Below are positions 48,477 through 58,003 of a stretch of DNA of 64,000 nt, one piece after another. The DNA lies in the NCBI GenBank assembly GCA_018613055.1, contig JAGGQZ010000003.1, positions 372,001 through 436,000 on the forward strand, read 5' to 3'. The stretch's first letter is position 1. Each line of letters begins with the position of its first letter. Both the position numbers and the translations under genes were made by a program. A model generated the notes under the pieces. It was given only the letters and a program-made list of their open reading frames with translations, made no database searches and was not told where the DNA came from. The DNA comes from Chryseobacterium sp. ISL-80. GTDB taxonomy: Bacteria > Bacillota > Bacilli > Bacillales > Cytobacillaceae.

Positions 48477-50891
48477 TTATCCTCTTAATACTGCTCCAGC
48501 TTTTTCTTCAAGTGCAGCAAGGACTTTATTATGTGCTTTTGCAATGTCTTCATCCGTCAATGTCTTTTCAGGATCAAAGTATTTCAAGGAGAACGCAAGG
48601 GATTTCTTGCCCTGCTCCATTTTTTCACCTTCGTAAAGGTCGAAAACATTTACTTCTTTTAAAAGTGATCCGCCAGCTTCGGTGATGATCGTCTCCAGGT
48701 CACCTGCTGCCGTTGCTTTGTCAACAACAAGGGCAATATCCCTTGTGATCGACGGGAAGCGCGGGATGGCTGTGTATTGAAGCGGTGCCGTTTCAGCTTC
48801 CAACAGAGCTTTAAGCGATAATTCAAAAACATACGTTTCTTTCAGGTCTAGTGACTTTTGCATCGTCGGGTGAACCTGTCCGATGAAGCCAATCACTTTG
48901 CCGTTCAGCAAAATTTCACCCGTTCGTCCAGGGTGCAATCCATCAAGCGCAGCCTTCTGGAATCCAAGCTGACTTTCAATGCCGAGTTTGGCAAACAAAG
49001 CTTCCACGATTCCTTTTAGAACGAAGAAATCAACAGGCTTCTTCTCGCCCTGCCATGGATGGCTTTCCCACAGGCCAGTAATCGCAGCAGCCAGGTGCTC
49101 TCGCTCTTCAGGCAGCTCGTCATTAGTGTTCTTCAGGAAGACTGCTCCTGTTTCATAAACAGCGACACTGTCAATCTGGCGAGCATTATTGTATTTCAGC
49201 ACTTCCAGCAGCTGAGGCACAATGCTCAGGCGCAGAAGGCTTCTGTCTTCACTCATCGGCATGGCCAGTTCAACCGGTTCGCGATGATCCAACGCATACT
49301 GTGTTGCTTTTTCAGCACTTGTCAGTGAATAAGTAACTGCCTGATACAACCCTGCTCCCTCCATGAAACGGCGGACCACACGGCGCTTTTTCTGGTATTC
49401 GGAAAGATGTCCCGGTGTAGATGGGCCTACAGGAAGAGTAGTTGGCAGATTGTCATAGCCATACAGGCGGCCAACCTCTTCGATTAAGTCTTCTTCGATG
49501 GTGATGTCTCCGCGACGTGTCGGCACTGTCACCGTGATTGTCTCATTGTCGACAGATATTTCAAACTTCAGGCGGGCAAAAATTTCTTCGACCTGCTTCA
49601 TTTCAAGTTCTGTACCTAGAACTTTATTGATTTTTCCAAGAGTGGCTGAAACAACTGCTGGCCTTACCTCCAAAGCATCTGCTTCGACAACTCCGCCTAG
49701 GAGTTCACCGCCGGCGAGCTCGATCATTAGTTCAGCAGCACGCTCCGCAGCCGGACGGACTCTCTCAGGATCGACACCTTTTTCATAGCGAGAGCTTGCT
49801 TCGCTTCGCAAGCCATGGTCTTTTGAAGCCTTACGGATGGCTCCTCCTGTGAAATAAGCGGACTCCAGCATAACAGTCGTTGTATCGCTGCTGACTTCGG
49901 AATTCGCTCCGCCCATTACACCTGCAAGCGCTACTGGCTCCGTACCGTTCGTGATGACAAGGTGATCAGGAGTCAATGTGCGTTTCACATCATCAAGCGT
50001 TTCAATCACTTCCCCATCCTTTGCGCGGCGGACAAGGATTTCTTTTGAACCGAGCTTATCGTAATCGAATGCGTGTAGCGGCTGTCCGTACTCCAATAAA
50101 ATGAAGTTTGTGATATCTACTACGTTATTGTGTGGACGGATACCAGCAGCCATCAGCCTTGTTTGCAGCCAGACTGGTGATGGCCCGACTTTGACATTCT
50201 TGATCACTTTTGCAACATATAGTGGATTATCTTCTTTTGCCTCAACTGTTACGTTGATATAATCACTTGCTTGTTCTGATGAAGTTTCAGGCTGTGGATT
50301 TGGCAGCTTAACGTCTTTTCCAAGAATAGCTCCAACCTCATATGCAACACCAAGCATGCTCATCGCATCAGCACGGTTTGGCGTCAGACCAAGCTCAAGG
50401 ATTTCATCATCCCTGTTCAGGACTTCAAGAGCGTCCTGGCCGACTTCTGTGTCAGGAGTGAAATTGTAGATTCCTTCTGCATACTCCTTCGGCGCAAGCT
50501 TGCCTTCGATTCCAAGTTCCTGAAGTGAGCAAATCATCCCGTGGGATTCTTCACCGCGAAGTTTTGCTTTTTTAATTTTGAAGTTGCCCGGCAAAACAGC
50601 ACCAACCGTTGCAACCGCCACTTTTTGCCCTTTGCCGACATTAGGCGCGCCGCAAATGATCTGTACCGGCTCACCGTTACCAATGTCAACAAGCGTCTTG
50701 TTCAGTTTTTCAGCATTTGGATGCTTCTCGCATTCAAGCACATGGCCGACAACGACGCCCTTCAAGCCTTCATTTAATTTTTCTACGCCTTCAACTTCGA
50801 TGCCGCTTTTCGTGATTTTTTCGGCAAGCTCTTCAGCAGATACGCCTTCCAAATCGATATATTCCTGCAGCCATTTATATGATACCAACAT
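48477..50891 (-). CDS. pheT: Phenylalanyl-tRNA synthetase beta subunit
   Basis: 804-residue beta chain of the alpha2-beta2 synthetase. Domains in order: an N-terminal tRNA-binding (EMAP-like) domain about 40-150 ([18 protein letters not shown]), the B3/B4 editing domain, B5 ([26 protein letters not shown]), the inactive catalytic-like core, and the C-terminal FDX-ACB anticodon-binding domain ([15 protein letters not shown]). The length is normal. ATG behind TTAGGAGGG, 19 bases after pheS. Confidence 0.96.
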   Translation of the reverse strand: MLVSYKWLQEYIDLEGVSAEELAEKITKSGIEVEGVEKLNEGLKGVVVGHVLECEKHPNAEKLNKTLVDIGNGEPVQIICGAPNVGKGQKVAVATVGAVLPGNFKIKKAKLRGEESHGMICSLQELGIEGKLAPKEYAEGIYNFTPDTEVGQDALEVLNRDDEILELGLTPNRADAMSMLGVAYEVGAILGKDVKLPNPQPETSSEQASDYINVTVEAKEDNPLYVAKVIKNVKVGPSPVWLQTRLMAAGIRPHNNVVDITNFILLEYGQPLHAFDYDKLGSKEILVRRAKDGEVIETLDDVKRTLTPDHLVITNGTEPVALAGVMGGANSEVSSDTTTVMLESAYFTGGAIRKASKDHGLRSEASSRYEKGVDPERVRPAAERAAELMIELAGGELLGGVVEADALEVRPAVVSATLGKINKVLGTELEMKQVEEIFARLKFEISVDNETITVTVPTRRGDITIEEDLIEEVGRLYGYDNLPTTLPVGPSTPGHLSEYQKKRRVVRRFMEGAGLYQAVTYSLTSAEKATQYALDHREPVELAMPMSEDRSLLRLSIVPQLLEVLKYNNARQIDSVAVYETGAVFLKNTNDELPEEREHLAAAITGLWESHPWQGEKKPVDFFVLKGIVEALFAKLGIESQLGFQKAALDGLHPGRTGEILLNGKVIGFIGQVHPTMQKSLDLKETYVFELSLKALLEAETAPLQYTAIPRFPSITRDIALVVDKATAAGDLETIITEAGGSLLKEVNVFDLYEGEKMEQGKKSLAFSLKYFDPEKTLTDEDIAKAHNKVLAALEEKAGAVLRG

Positions 50892-50910
50892 GGTTTTTCC
50901 CTCCTAATCC

Positions 50911-51948
50911 TTATTCTTCAACTGAAAATTGCTTCAAGAAGCGGACGTCGTTCGTATAGAAGTGACGGATGTCATCGACTCCATACTTGAGCATCGCAAT
51001 ACGCTCAGGTCCCATTCCGAATGCAAAGCCAGTGTATTTCTTTGAATCATAGCCTGCCATTTCAAGTACGTTCGGGTGAACCATTCCTGCTCCGAGGATC
51101 TCGATCCAGCCGGTTCCCTTACATACGCTGCAGCCTGATCCGCCGCAAATTTTACAGGAGATATCCATTTCGACAGATGGCTCAGTGAAAGGAAAGAAGC
51201 TAGGACGCAAACGGATTTCGCGGTCTTCGCCGAACATTTTCTTAGCAAAAACTTCAAGCGTTCCTTTAAGGTCGCTCATTCTTACATTTTCATCGACAAC
51301 AAGGCCTTCAATCTGCATGAACTGGTGGGAGTGCGTTGCATCGTCGTTATCGCGGCGATAAACTTTCCCTGGGCAGATGATTTTCACAGGACCCTTGCCC
51401 TGGTGTTTTTCCATTGTCCTTGCCTGGACAGGAGAAGTGTGTGTGCGCATCAATGTTTCTTCGGTGATGTAGAAGGAATCCTGCATATCACGTGCCGGAT
51501 GCCCTTTCGGAAGGTTCAGCGCTTCAAAGTTATAATAGTCTTTTTCGACTTCAGGTCCTTCTTCAACTGTATAGCCCATGCCGATGAAAAGATCTTCGAT
51601 TTCCTCGATGATGCTTGTCAGCGGATGATGGCTGCCCGTCTTAACAGGTCTGCCTGGAAGAGTGATATCAATTTCTTCTGCTGCCAATTGCTTTTGGACA
51701 GCAGTTTCCTCAAGCTCCTTTTGCTTCACTTCGATCTGGCCGGAAATCGCATCGCGGACTTCGTTGGCCAGGGCACCCATCTTCGGTCTTTCTTCAGCCG
51801 ATAACTTGCCCATTCCTTTCAATACTTCTGTGATTGGACCTTTTTTTCCAAGATAGGAAACGCGAATATCATTCAATTCCTTAAGGTCAGCAGCTGCGGC
51901 AACTTTTTCAAGAGCCTCAGCCTGCAGTTCTTTTAAACGATCCTGCAT
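50911..51948 (-). CDS. pheS: Phenylalanyl-tRNA synthetase alpha subunit
   Basis: Catalytic subunit, 345 residues. An N-terminal coiled-coil arm (about 1-90) binds tRNA. The class II core has motif 2 around [10 protein letters not shown] and [19 protein letters not shown] and motif 3 around [17 protein letters not shown]. The [17 protein letters not shown] stretch holds four Cys seen in Bacillus PheS. The ATG at 51948 has AAGGAGG 7 bases upstream; the longer frame to 51984 reads into the leader. It is controlled by the phenylalanine T-box upstream. Confidence 0.96.
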   Translation of the reverse strand: MQDRLKELQAEALEKVAAAADLKELNDIRVSYLGKKGPITEVLKGMGKLSAEERPKMGALANEVRDAISGQIEVKQKELEETAVQKQLAAEEIDITLPGRPVKTGSHHPLTSIIEEIEDLFIGMGYTVEEGPEVEKDYYNFEALNLPKGHPARDMQDSFYITEETLMRTHTSPVQARTMEKHQGKGPVKIICPGKVYRRDNDDATHSHQFMQIEGLVVDENVRMSDLKGTLEVFAKKMFGEDREIRLRPSFFPFTEPSVEMDISCKICGGSGCSVCKGTGWIEILGAGMVHPNVLEMAGYDSKKYTGFAFGMGPERIAMLKYGVDDIRHFYTNDVRFLKQFSVEE

Positions 51949-51984
51949 GGTAAATCCTCCTTCAAATTCTACTTTTTTGAACAC

Positions 51985-52256
51985 AAAAAGACCTCATCCC
52001 TGATAAAGGGACGAGGTCTTGGTTTCGCGGTACCACCCTTTTTAACAGGCAATACAGTTATGTATCACGTGTTCGCTTCATTGAGATAACGGCTTGTGCC
52101 GATGCATCTTTACACTTTTGAAAAAAGCGGTCCTGATGCCAACTCTGGAGGTGAACTTCACTTGCCTGATCCATAAAAATGCTTCCAGTCACCGGCATTT
52201 TCTCCCTGAATGGCCATCTTCAAGCTACTCTTCTCCGTCATCGTTTTTGAAATATT
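51985..52256 (-). promoter_or_regulatory. T-box leader of pheST (phenylalanine specifier TTC)
   Basis: The T-box AAGGGTGGTACCGCGA reads on the minus strand at 52040-52025, followed by a terminator (AAGACCTCGTCCCT/AGGGATGAGGTCTT then TTTTT) at 52022-51985. The specifier loop reads GAAG-TTC-ACC with TTC at 52155-52153, a phenylalanine codon. This accounts for the pheS-ysgA gap. Confidence 0.94.
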
Positions 52257-52269
52257 AATTTTGCTGTTA

Positions 52270-52298
52270 ATTATAGTATATTCTTTCCGCAGTATCAA
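52270..52298 (-). promoter_or_regulatory. Sigma-A promoter of the pheST leader
   Basis: TTGATA, 17 bases, TATAAT on the minus strand immediately upstream of the T-box leader. Confidence 0.85.
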
Positions 52299-52320
52299 AT
52301 GGTTTTAAGAAAAAACGAGC

Positions 52321-53076
52321 CTATTTTGCTGTTTTCAAATAATATAGCAGGATACCTGCTGCGACTGCGACATTCAGCGATTCGCTTTGGCCGTAGATGG
52401 GGATATAAAGATTTTGCGTTGTTTTGGTCAACAGTTCTTTATTTACACCGCTTCCCTCATTGCCCACGAGCAGTGCGAAGGTTTCCCTGGTGTCAGCCTC
52501 TGTAAAAACGACTCCATTCTCAAGTGCCGTCCCGAAAACAGGAATATGATCAGCGCTCAGTTTCACGATCCACTCGGATAGATCCCCGCTTAAAACCGGT
52601 AAATGGAAGTGGCTTCCCTGCGCGGAACGAAGGACCTTCGGGTTATACATATCGACACTGCCTTTGCCGACGATGACCATATCGATACCCGCTGCATCAG
52701 CCGTCCTGATCATCGTGCCCAGATTACCTGGATCCTGGACAGAATCAATCAGCAAATAGGTTTTCCCAGTTGTATGCGTCTGCTTCGGCTGCCGGCATAC
52801 GGCAAAAATCCCCTGAGTCGTCTCCGTGTCAGCAAGCTGTTTGCTAATATCATCTGTCACGACCGTAACTGGTACGGATCCGTAATCAAGGCCCGGCGGC
52901 AGTTCGGTTTTTTCGCTTAAAATGATTTCTTCTACATCGTCTTTTCTTGTCAATGCTTCCTCAACCAGGTGAAAGCCTTCAACAAGGAACATCCCCGTCT
53001 TATCGCGCTCTTTTCTGGTCTTCAGCTTCTTCCATTGTTTGACTTGCGGATTTTTATCAGATTGAATGTACTTCAA
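52321..53076 (-). CDS. ysgA: SpoU/TrmH-family RNA methyltransferase (YsgA-like)
   Basis: 251-residue SPOUT methyltransferase. An N-terminal RNA-binding substrate domain (VKQWKKLKTRKERDKTGMFLVEGFHLVEEAL) precedes the knotted catalytic domain with VQDPGNLGTMIRTADAAG, LVGNEGSGVNKEL and the C-terminal IPIYGQSESLNVAVAAGILLY. These are the three SpoU motifs. It probably 2'-O-methylates rRNA; the site is not deducible. The start is TTG behind AAGGAG. Confidence 0.9.
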   Translation of the reverse strand: MKYIQSDKNPQVKQWKKLKTRKERDKTGMFLVEGFHLVEEALTRKDDVEEIILSEKTELPPGLDYGSVPVTVVTDDISKQLADTETTQGIFAVCRQPKQTHTTGKTYLLIDSVQDPGNLGTMIRTADAAGIDMVIVGKGSVDMYNPKVLRSAQGSHFHLPVLSGDLSEWIVKLSADHIPVFGTALENGVVFTEADTRETFALLVGNEGSGVNKELLTKTTQNLYIPIYGQSESLNVAVAAGILLYYLKTAK

Positions 53077-53200
53077 GTCTGGCTCTCCTTTATTATGGCT
53101 TGTTCAATTTTACTATTATAGCTCAAAACGAATACATAATAAAACCAAAATTGTTAAAGCTATAACCAGCAATGGAAATTTGAAAGGAGTTTGAGCAAGG

Positions 53201-53413
53201 ATGAACCTTAACCTTAGAAACGCTGTCATTTCAAATGTAGCAGGAAATACGCAGGACGAACTTAAAGATACAATCGTCGATGCCATCCAGAACGGCGAGG
53301 AAAAAATGCTTCCAGGACTGGGAGTACTGTTCGAAGTCATCTGGCAGAATGCCTCTGATCAAGAGAAGCAGGAAATGCTGGATGCTCTGGAATCAGGCTT
53401 GAAAGGGAAATAG
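53201..53413 (+). CDS. sspI: Small acid-soluble spore protein SspI
   Basis: 70-residue minor SASP of the SspI type (not an alpha/beta SASP). It begins [20 protein letters not shown] and contains [16 protein letters not shown], as in B. subtilis SspI. It should be made in the forespore, where sigma-G drives the B. subtilis gene; a CATAATA at 53135 could be a -10 of that type, but the -35 is unclear. ATG with AAAGGAG upstream. It has its own terminator. Confidence 0.95.
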   Translation: MNLNLRNAVISNVAGNTQDELKDTIVDAIQNGEEKMLPGLGVLFEVIWQNASDQEKQEMLDALESGLKGK

Positions 53414-53422
53414 CTTTTTGGA

Positions 53423-53457
53423 AAGGACTCCTTAATGTTAAGGGGTTCTTTTATTTT
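53423..53457 (+). terminator. Terminator after sspI
   Basis: Hairpin AGGACTCCTTAA/TTAAGGGGTTCT with G-U pairs, then TTTTATTTT on the plus strand. Confidence 0.75.
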
Positions 53458-53509
53458 GGTCTTTATAGTAAGAGTGCTGCTGGGTGTTTCGTTTACCCAA
53501 ATAGTGGAA

Positions 53510-53712
53510 AAAGTAGTGATTATGTTACATTTCGTAGTGATTATAGTTGATTTCGTAGTGATTAGGCTTCATTTCGTAGTGATTATGGTTGATTCCGTAG
53601 TGATTAGTCTAATTCCGTAGTGATTAGGCTAATTTCGTAGTGATTAGGCTTAATTACGCAGTGATTATGGATTAATTCGTAGTGTTTCTCAGCAATATCG
53701 TAGTGATAAATT
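53510..53712. repeat. Tandem array, about 21-bp period, ten copies
   Basis: The phrase GTAGTGATT (last copies degenerate) begins at 53513, 53534, 53555, 53576, 53597, 53617, 53637, 53658, 53679 and 53700, steps of 20-21 bases. The unit is close to TTTCGTAGTGATTAGGCTT. It lies between the facing terminators of sspI and the M42 peptidase gene. No gene is supported in this gap. Confidence 0.9.
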
Positions 53713-53763
53713 CCAAAACGACGTGCCCCACGAAAAAACGGCAGATCAAACGTTTTTAGGCAC

Positions 53764-53799
53764 AAAAAAGTTGTCCAGAAAACATTCTCTGGACAACTA
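53764..53799 (-). terminator. Terminator after the M42 peptidase gene
   Basis: Stem AGTTGTCCAGA/TCTGGACAACT with a GAATGTTT-type loop, then TTTTTTG on the minus strand. Confidence 0.92.
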
Positions 53800-53810
53800 A
53801 ATCTTAACTT

Positions 53811-54896
53811 TTATTCAAAAGTAAGTTTTTCAACTGTTTCTTTATCAAGACGCTTGATGACTTCAATGATCAATTTCACTGCGTTTTCGTAGTCATCACG
53901 GTGTAGCATCGCTGCGTGTGAATGAATGTAGCGTGTCGCGATTGTGATGGACAGTGCCGGTACACCGCGGTGTGTCAGGTGAATCGCACCTGAGTCTGTA
54001 CCGCCGCCAGCTACTGCGTCGAACTGGTATGGAATGTTCAGCTCGTCTGCCAAATCCGTTACAAAATCACGAAGTCCTTTGTGTGACACCATTGATGCAT
54101 CATAAATGATGATTTGCGGACCGTCACCCATTTTGCTGAGGGCTTCTTTTTCGGTTACACCTGGAGTGTCTCCGGCGATTCCTACATCAACTCCGAAAGC
54201 GATATCAGGCTCGATCATTTGAGCGGAAGTTTTAGCGCCGCGCAAGCCTACTTCCTCCTGAACGGTTCCAACCCCAAAAACCACGTTTGGATGCTCAGCA
54301 TCCTTAAGGCCTTTCAGGACATCGATGGCAATCGCACAGCCTATTCGGTTATCCCAAGCCTTAGCAAGCAGCATCTTTTCATTGTTCATAACTGTGAATT
54401 CGAAGTAAGGAACGACCATGTCGCCGGGAGTGACTCCCCATTCCTTCGCTTCGTCACGGCTTGATGCACCGATATCAATGAACATATCCTTGATATCAAC
54501 CGGCTTTTTGCGCGCTTCTGCCGGAAGGATGTGAGGCGGTTTAGAACCGATGACCCCAGTGATTTCCCCTTTGCGGGTAACGATTGTCACGCGCTGTGCA
54601 AGCATGACCTGACTCCACCAGCCGCCGACTGTCTGGAAGCGGATGAATCCTTTGTCATCGATGCTTGTCACCATGAAGCCAACTTCGTCCAGGTGGCCGG
54701 CAACCATGATTTTCGGTCCATTCTCATTTCCGACTTTCTTTGCAACCAGGCTGCCAAGGCCGTCCGTAGTTACTTCATCAGCGAATGGAGTTATGTATTT
54801 CTTCATTACTTCTCTAGGCTCACGCTCATTGCCGGGAATACCTTTGGCATCGGTTAAATCTTTTAGCATTGTTAATGTTTCATCTAATTTAGCCAT
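53811..54896 (-). CDS. ysdC: M42-family aminopeptidase (YsdC-like)
   Basis: 361-residue dinuclear metallopeptidase of the M42 glutamyl/leucyl aminopeptidase group, forming large tetrahedral particles in relatives. Metal and catalytic residues are in [10 protein letters not shown] (His, Asp), [13 protein letters not shown] (Asp), [11 protein letters not shown] (Glu pair), [12 protein letters not shown] (Asp) and the late [10 protein letters not shown] (His). A short PDZ-like/beta domain interrupts the catalytic domain near residues 70-160. ATG behind AAGGGAG. Confidence 0.93.
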   Translation of the reverse strand: MAKLDETLTMLKDLTDAKGIPGNEREPREVMKKYITPFADEVTTDGLGSLVAKKVGNENGPKIMVAGHLDEVGFMVTSIDDKGFIRFQTVGGWWSQVMLAQRVTIVTRKGEITGVIGSKPPHILPAEARKKPVDIKDMFIDIGASSRDEAKEWGVTPGDMVVPYFEFTVMNNEKMLLAKAWDNRIGCAIAIDVLKGLKDAEHPNVVFGVGTVQEEVGLRGAKTSAQMIEPDIAFGVDVGIAGDTPGVTEKEALSKMGDGPQIIIYDASMVSHKGLRDFVTDLADELNIPYQFDAVAGGGTDSGAIHLTHRGVPALSITIATRYIHSHAAMLHRDDYENAVKLIIEVIKRLDKETVEKLTFE

Positions 54897-54971
54897 TATT
54901 TCGACTCCCTTAATATGTATTTTCGAAACCTATTATACTAGACATGAGGGGCAATGTACAAAAAATTCTGC

Positions 54972-55463
54972 CTAATACCCATTTCGCTGCCTATCATAAT
55001 TTACTTCATTTTTTTGAATATATGCCTGTTCAATTTGAGCTTCTTGTAATCCTATCAGTTCCGCAAGTCTCATGTAACTCCCAAAAAGGTCGATATAATC
55101 TTTCTTACTTCGGCTATCCCTGAATTTTTGTACAGACTCATATACTGCAAGGAACTGGCTGCTTGTGTCTGTCACCGTCGATCTGTTTTGGGTGATGTCT
55201 TCAATATCTTCATAACCACACTCAATGCCCAGCGACAAGATGAAATGAACGCCATCCACAAATTCCTCAAGGACGATATCCTGTTCAGATGAAGGTTTCA
55301 CACTCCAGAACTTGAAGCACCTTGTCTCATTAGCAAGCTCTCCGATTTCAACAAGCAGCGCCAGGATCTTCCTGTCAAATAAATCATCATTCTCTAACTT
55401 ATGCTGCAATTCAATATGACTATCCAGTGCTTTTTGCATTTTAAAAAGTGTTATTGTATCCAT
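54972..55463 (-). CDS. Dimeric all-alpha dUTPase (dUTPase_2 family)
   Basis: 163-residue all-alpha NTP pyrophosphohydrolase. The metal-binding signature LVEIGELANETRCFKFWS near residues 36-53 and the second motif LEEFVDGVHFILSLGIECGY near 66-85 are those of the dimeric dUTPase family also found in phages and trypanosomatids. It hydrolyses dUTP to dUMP, limiting uracil in DNA. ATG at 55463 with GGAG at 8 bases. It is a single gene before the divergent ysdB. A MazG-like enzyme is the alternative, but the NETRCFKFWS phrase favours dUTPase. Confidence 0.87.
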   Translation of the reverse strand: MDTITLFKMQKALDSHIELQHKLENDDLFDRKILALLVEIGELANETRCFKFWSVKPSSEQDIVLEEFVDGVHFILSLGIECGYEDIEDITQNRSTVTDTSSQFLAVYESVQKFRDSRSKKDYIDLFGSYMRLAELIGLQEAQIEQAYIQKNEVNYDRQRNGY

Positions 55464-55581
55464 GATTCAACTCCATCGTGTTATTATCACTAAAAGCAGG
55501 CTTCTGGATTCCACCATACAGGTTTTCTCACTTTAACAACCCGGCTCTGCAATAAAAAGTATATATTAATTATAAATTTGT

Positions 55582-55607
55582 TGAAACTATTTGGAATCTC
55601 ATCCGTA
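55582..55607 (+). promoter_or_regulatory. Sigma-W promoter of ysdB
   Basis: TGAAAC at 55582-55587, exactly 16 bases, CGTA at 55604-55607: a perfect match to the sigma-W consensus, ending 31 bases before the ysdB start. B. subtilis ysdB is a known sigma-W gene, so regulation by cell-envelope stress seems conserved. Confidence 0.9.
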
Positions 55608-55638
55608 AATAAGGAAAGTTCGCATTGGAGGGGCAGTC

Positions 55639-56037
55639 ATGATTCTGCTTTTACGTCTTATTTTCTTGCTATTATTCATTTTCCTGATATACAGCGGAGT
55701 AAAGTATTTATTCCACCCGAAACGAAAGCTGGAGCTTGCTCATGAGCAGAAGCGCTTCTTTTTACTGGATGACCCGGACAATGTTCGCAAAAATTTTCTG
55801 CTGACTTATAAGGGTGTTTTGTTCGAGGGTGAAAAGTATTTAGGTACGACTCCGTCTGCATTTGAAGTCGTTTCCATTTTCATCTGGCCTAAGAAAACGT
55901 CTGCCTTGAAGGGACTCGTGCTTGAAGACTTCCAGTTTATCGAACGAAAAATCCGCGAGAACTATCCTGTCGCCAAAATCGACTGGAAAAGCCCGATCAA
56001 GGAATTTATGGCGAATCATGGGCCAGAAGCAGATTAA
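55639..56037 (+). CDS. ysdB: Sigma-W-regulated membrane-anchored protein YsdB
   Basis: 132-residue protein with one N-terminal membrane helix (LLLRLIFLLLFIFLIYSGV) followed by a basic stretch (FHPKRKLELAHEQKRF) and a soluble mixed domain (DDPDNVRKNF.., VVSIFIWPKKTS). The function is unknown. ATG behind TTGGAGGGG. The promoter is a perfect sigma-W site, which supports an envelope-stress role. Its own terminator follows. Confidence 0.88.
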   Translation: MILLLRLIFLLLFIFLIYSGVKYLFHPKRKLELAHEQKRFFLLDDPDNVRKNFLLTYKGVLFEGEKYLGTTPSAFEVVSIFIWPKKTSALKGLVLEDFQFIERKIRENYPVAKIDWKSPIKEFMANHGPEAD

Positions 56038-56044
56038 TCAAGAT

Positions 56045-56075
56045 AAAAGCGTCCGATCATACTTCGGACGCTTTT
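56045..56075 (+). terminator. Terminator after ysdB
   Basis: Stem AAAAGCGTCCGA/TCGGACGCTTTT with CATACT loop, T-run on the plus strand; it also faces the VTT gene and may serve both. Confidence 0.88.
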
Positions 56076-56098
56076 CCTATTGTGCCTTCATTCCTTCT

Positions 56099-56671
56099 TT
56101 AAGATGTAGTATCAAAGAATTCCCGCCATTTAATCAGTGAGCTCTTCTCTCTCAAAAGATAAGCGAGCACGAGCATGCCAATGATCAGAAAGCTTCCCGC
56201 GATTGCATCAAAATCTCCAATACTCTCCCCGAAGATTGTAAAAAAGATCACGAATGGAATATTCGCCAGGAATGAGGCGAGCATAAATTCCTTAAAATCT
56301 TTTTTCCGCTCATACAGGCAAAAGCTCAGCAGTTGATAATGAATCAGCGGAATCAGTCTCAGCAACGCAACCTGTGTTACGGTTAGATCCCTGAACCGCC
56401 CTACCAAACGCTGTTTCAGTCTGGTTAACTTTTGCATGGTGTCCGGAATTTTTTTCATCAAAAAATAGAATAATATACTGGCCCCCGTCAAACCAATCAG
56501 TGAATAGATGATTCCCGGAACCACCCCAAAAAGAAGACCGCCCGCGACGCAGACAACTGCAGGCGGAATGAAAATGAACTGACGGAAAACATGAAGAAGT
56601 ACAAACAAAACAGGTGCAAACCAGCTTCCAGATTCCACAATAATCAGCAGCGTCGACCACGCATCATCCAT
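56099..56671 (-). CDS. TVP38/TMEM64-family (VTT domain) membrane protein
   Basis: 190-residue membrane protein with about five hydrophobic segments. The VTT/DedA-like signature lies early, FIFIPPAVVCVAGGLLFG, and continues through PGIIYSLIGLTGASILFYFLMKK; a second half has LLRLIPLIHYQLLSF and FANIPFV-type re-entrant region (FLANIPFVIFF). Relatives are thought to move lipids or act in membrane homeostasis. ATG at 56671 with a moderate AGGTGA site. No partner gene is obvious. Confidence 0.86.
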   Translation of the reverse strand: MDDAWSTLLIIVESGSWFAPVLFVLLHVFRQFIFIPPAVVCVAGGLLFGVVPGIIYSLIGLTGASILFYFLMKKIPDTMQKLTRLKQRLVGRFRDLTVTQVALLRLIPLIHYQLLSFCLYERKKDFKEFMLASFLANIPFVIFFTIFGESIGDFDAIAGSFLIIGMLVLAYLLREKSSLIKWREFFDTTS

Positions 56672-56728
56672 TTATGTCACCTGCCTGCGAATCTCTGTTG
56701 CTACTAGCATATAGAATCACCCAAGCTG

Positions 56729-57004
56729 TTATGCCAACAGCATAAACAAATATATAATAATACCAATCTCTAAAACAGCCAGCACAGGCAAACCATATTT
56801 GAACTGGGCATGTTTCGTCTTATGCCTGAAATGATTCATGCCTGCAGTGGCCCCGATTGCCCCTCCAAGCAAAGCAATATTCCATAACGTCCTTTCGCTG
56901 ATTCGATAATCATTGTTTTTTGCCCGTTTTTTATCTATGCTCATGATCAAAAAACCAGCAAGATTCATTACGATAATTAAACTGGCCAATATCCAGATTC
57001 CCAC
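56729..57004 (-). CDS. ysdA: DUF1294 small membrane protein (YsdA-like)
   Basis: 91-residue protein with three hydrophobic helices. MSIDKKRAKNNDYRISERTLWNIALLGGAIGATAGMNHFRHKTKH is the DUF1294 core, with the basic KKRA and RHKTKH loops. Function is unknown. GTG start at 57004 with AGAGGA upstream. It lies after the 57 kb repeat array and in B. subtilis follows rplT. Confidence 0.87.
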   Translation of the reverse strand: MGIWILASLIIVMNLAGFLIMSIDKKRAKNNDYRISERTLWNIALLGGAIGATAGMNHFRHKTKHAQFKYGLPVLAVLEIGIIIYLFMLLA

Positions 57005-57061
57005 GTCTTCACGTCCTCTTAAAATGATGTTTGTACTGCTTTCATTATAACTGCCATGGAT

Positions 57062-57535
57062 CTTTATCGGACATTTCCCACGAGAATTCGCTCTGTTTGT
57101 CCATTAAAGACCTTCTATCGGACATTTTTCTCACGTTTTCATTTATGTTTGTTTGTTCGTTAGAGCCCTTCTATCGGACAGTTTCCAAGAGATTTCGCTT
57201 CTGTTTGTCCATTAGGGCTCCTCTATCGGACAGCTTCTCAGGGATTCCACTTCTGTTTGTCCGTTAAAGCCCTACTATCGGACAATTTTCAGGAGATATC
57301 GTTTCTGTTTGTCCGTTAGAGCCTCTCTATCGGACACTTTCTCAGGGATTCTACTTCTGTTTGTCCGTTAAAGCCATTCTATCGGACACTTTTCACGAGA
57401 TTCCGCTTCCGTTTGTCCATTAGAGCCATTCTATCGGACACTTTCCACGAGATTTCGCTTCTGTTGGTCCCTTAGAGCCTCTCTATCGGACACTATCCCA
57501 AAACTACGCTTACACTTGTCCGATAAAAATAACGA
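57062..57535. repeat. Tandem array of about nine units, 52-bp period, upstream of ysdA
   Basis: TATCGG recurs at 57065, 57116, 57172, 57224, 57276, 57328, 57380, 57432 and 57484; the last six steps are exactly 52 bases. Each junction reads like TGTCCGTTAGA-GCCAT-TCTATCGGACA, a hairpin with TGTCCG/CGGACA and TAGA/TCTA arms. Base changes between units are mostly in the loop and the 25-base spacer. A 78-codon frame over the left part is just repeat. Nothing else is visible in this 600-base gap apart from the rplT terminator. Confidence 0.92.
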
Positions 57536-57562
57536 CCGCGCATGCTTATGTATCCAAAAAGA

Positions 57563-57592
57563 AAAAACCATCCTCAATATTGAGAATGGTTC
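57563..57592 (-). terminator. Terminator after rplT
   Basis: Stem GAACCATTCTCAA/TTGAGGATGGTT followed by TTTTCTTTT on the minus strand. Confidence 0.92.
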
Positions 57593-57606
57593 ATCTTATC
57601 GTTTTA

Positions 57607-57966
57607 TTACTTGTTGAACTGTTGCTTAGCTGTTTCAGCCAATTGAGCGAATGCTGCTGCATCGCTTACTGCTAGTTCAGCAAGCATCTTGCGGTTTACT
57701 TCGATACCTGCAAGCTTAAGGCCGTGCATCATACGGCTGTAAGAAAGGCCGTTCATGCGAGCTGCTGCGTTGATACGAGCAATCCAAAGTTTGCGGAAGT
57801 CGCGCTTCTTCTGGCGACGGTCGCGGAATGCATACATTAGGGATTTCATAACCTGCTGGTTAGCAACTTTGTATAATGTATGTTTTGAACCATAATAACC
57901 TTTAGCTAATTTAATGACTTTTTTACGACGCTTGCGCGTAACTGTACCGCCTTTTACACGTGGCAT
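57607..57966 (-). CDS. rplT: 50S ribosomal protein L20
   Basis: 119-residue early-assembly 23S rRNA-binding protein. It starts [28 protein letters not shown] with the basic N-terminal extension and continues with [34 protein letters not shown]20 also represses its own operon through the leader in Bacillus. ATG behind ATAGGAGGG; last gene of infC-rpmI-rplT. Confidence 0.98.
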   Translation of the reverse strand: MPRVKGGTVTRKRRKKVIKLAKGYYGSKHTLYKVANQQVMKSLMYAFRDRRQKKRDFRKLWIARINAAARMNGLSYSRMMHGLKLAGIEVNRKMLAELAVSDAAAFAQLAETAKQQFNK

Positions 57967-58003
57967 GTAATTTCCCTCCTATATAAATCGAGATTCCTCG
58001 AGT

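Noticed and set aside
57031-57267. 78-codon open frame across the 57 kb array
   Set aside because: Translation of the 52-bp repeat only; frame is lost when the period is not a multiple of three.
22327-57535. CRISPR interpretation of the tandem arrays
   Set aside because: Units are contiguous and diverged throughout, with no constant repeat alternating with unique spacers, and no cas genes are present.
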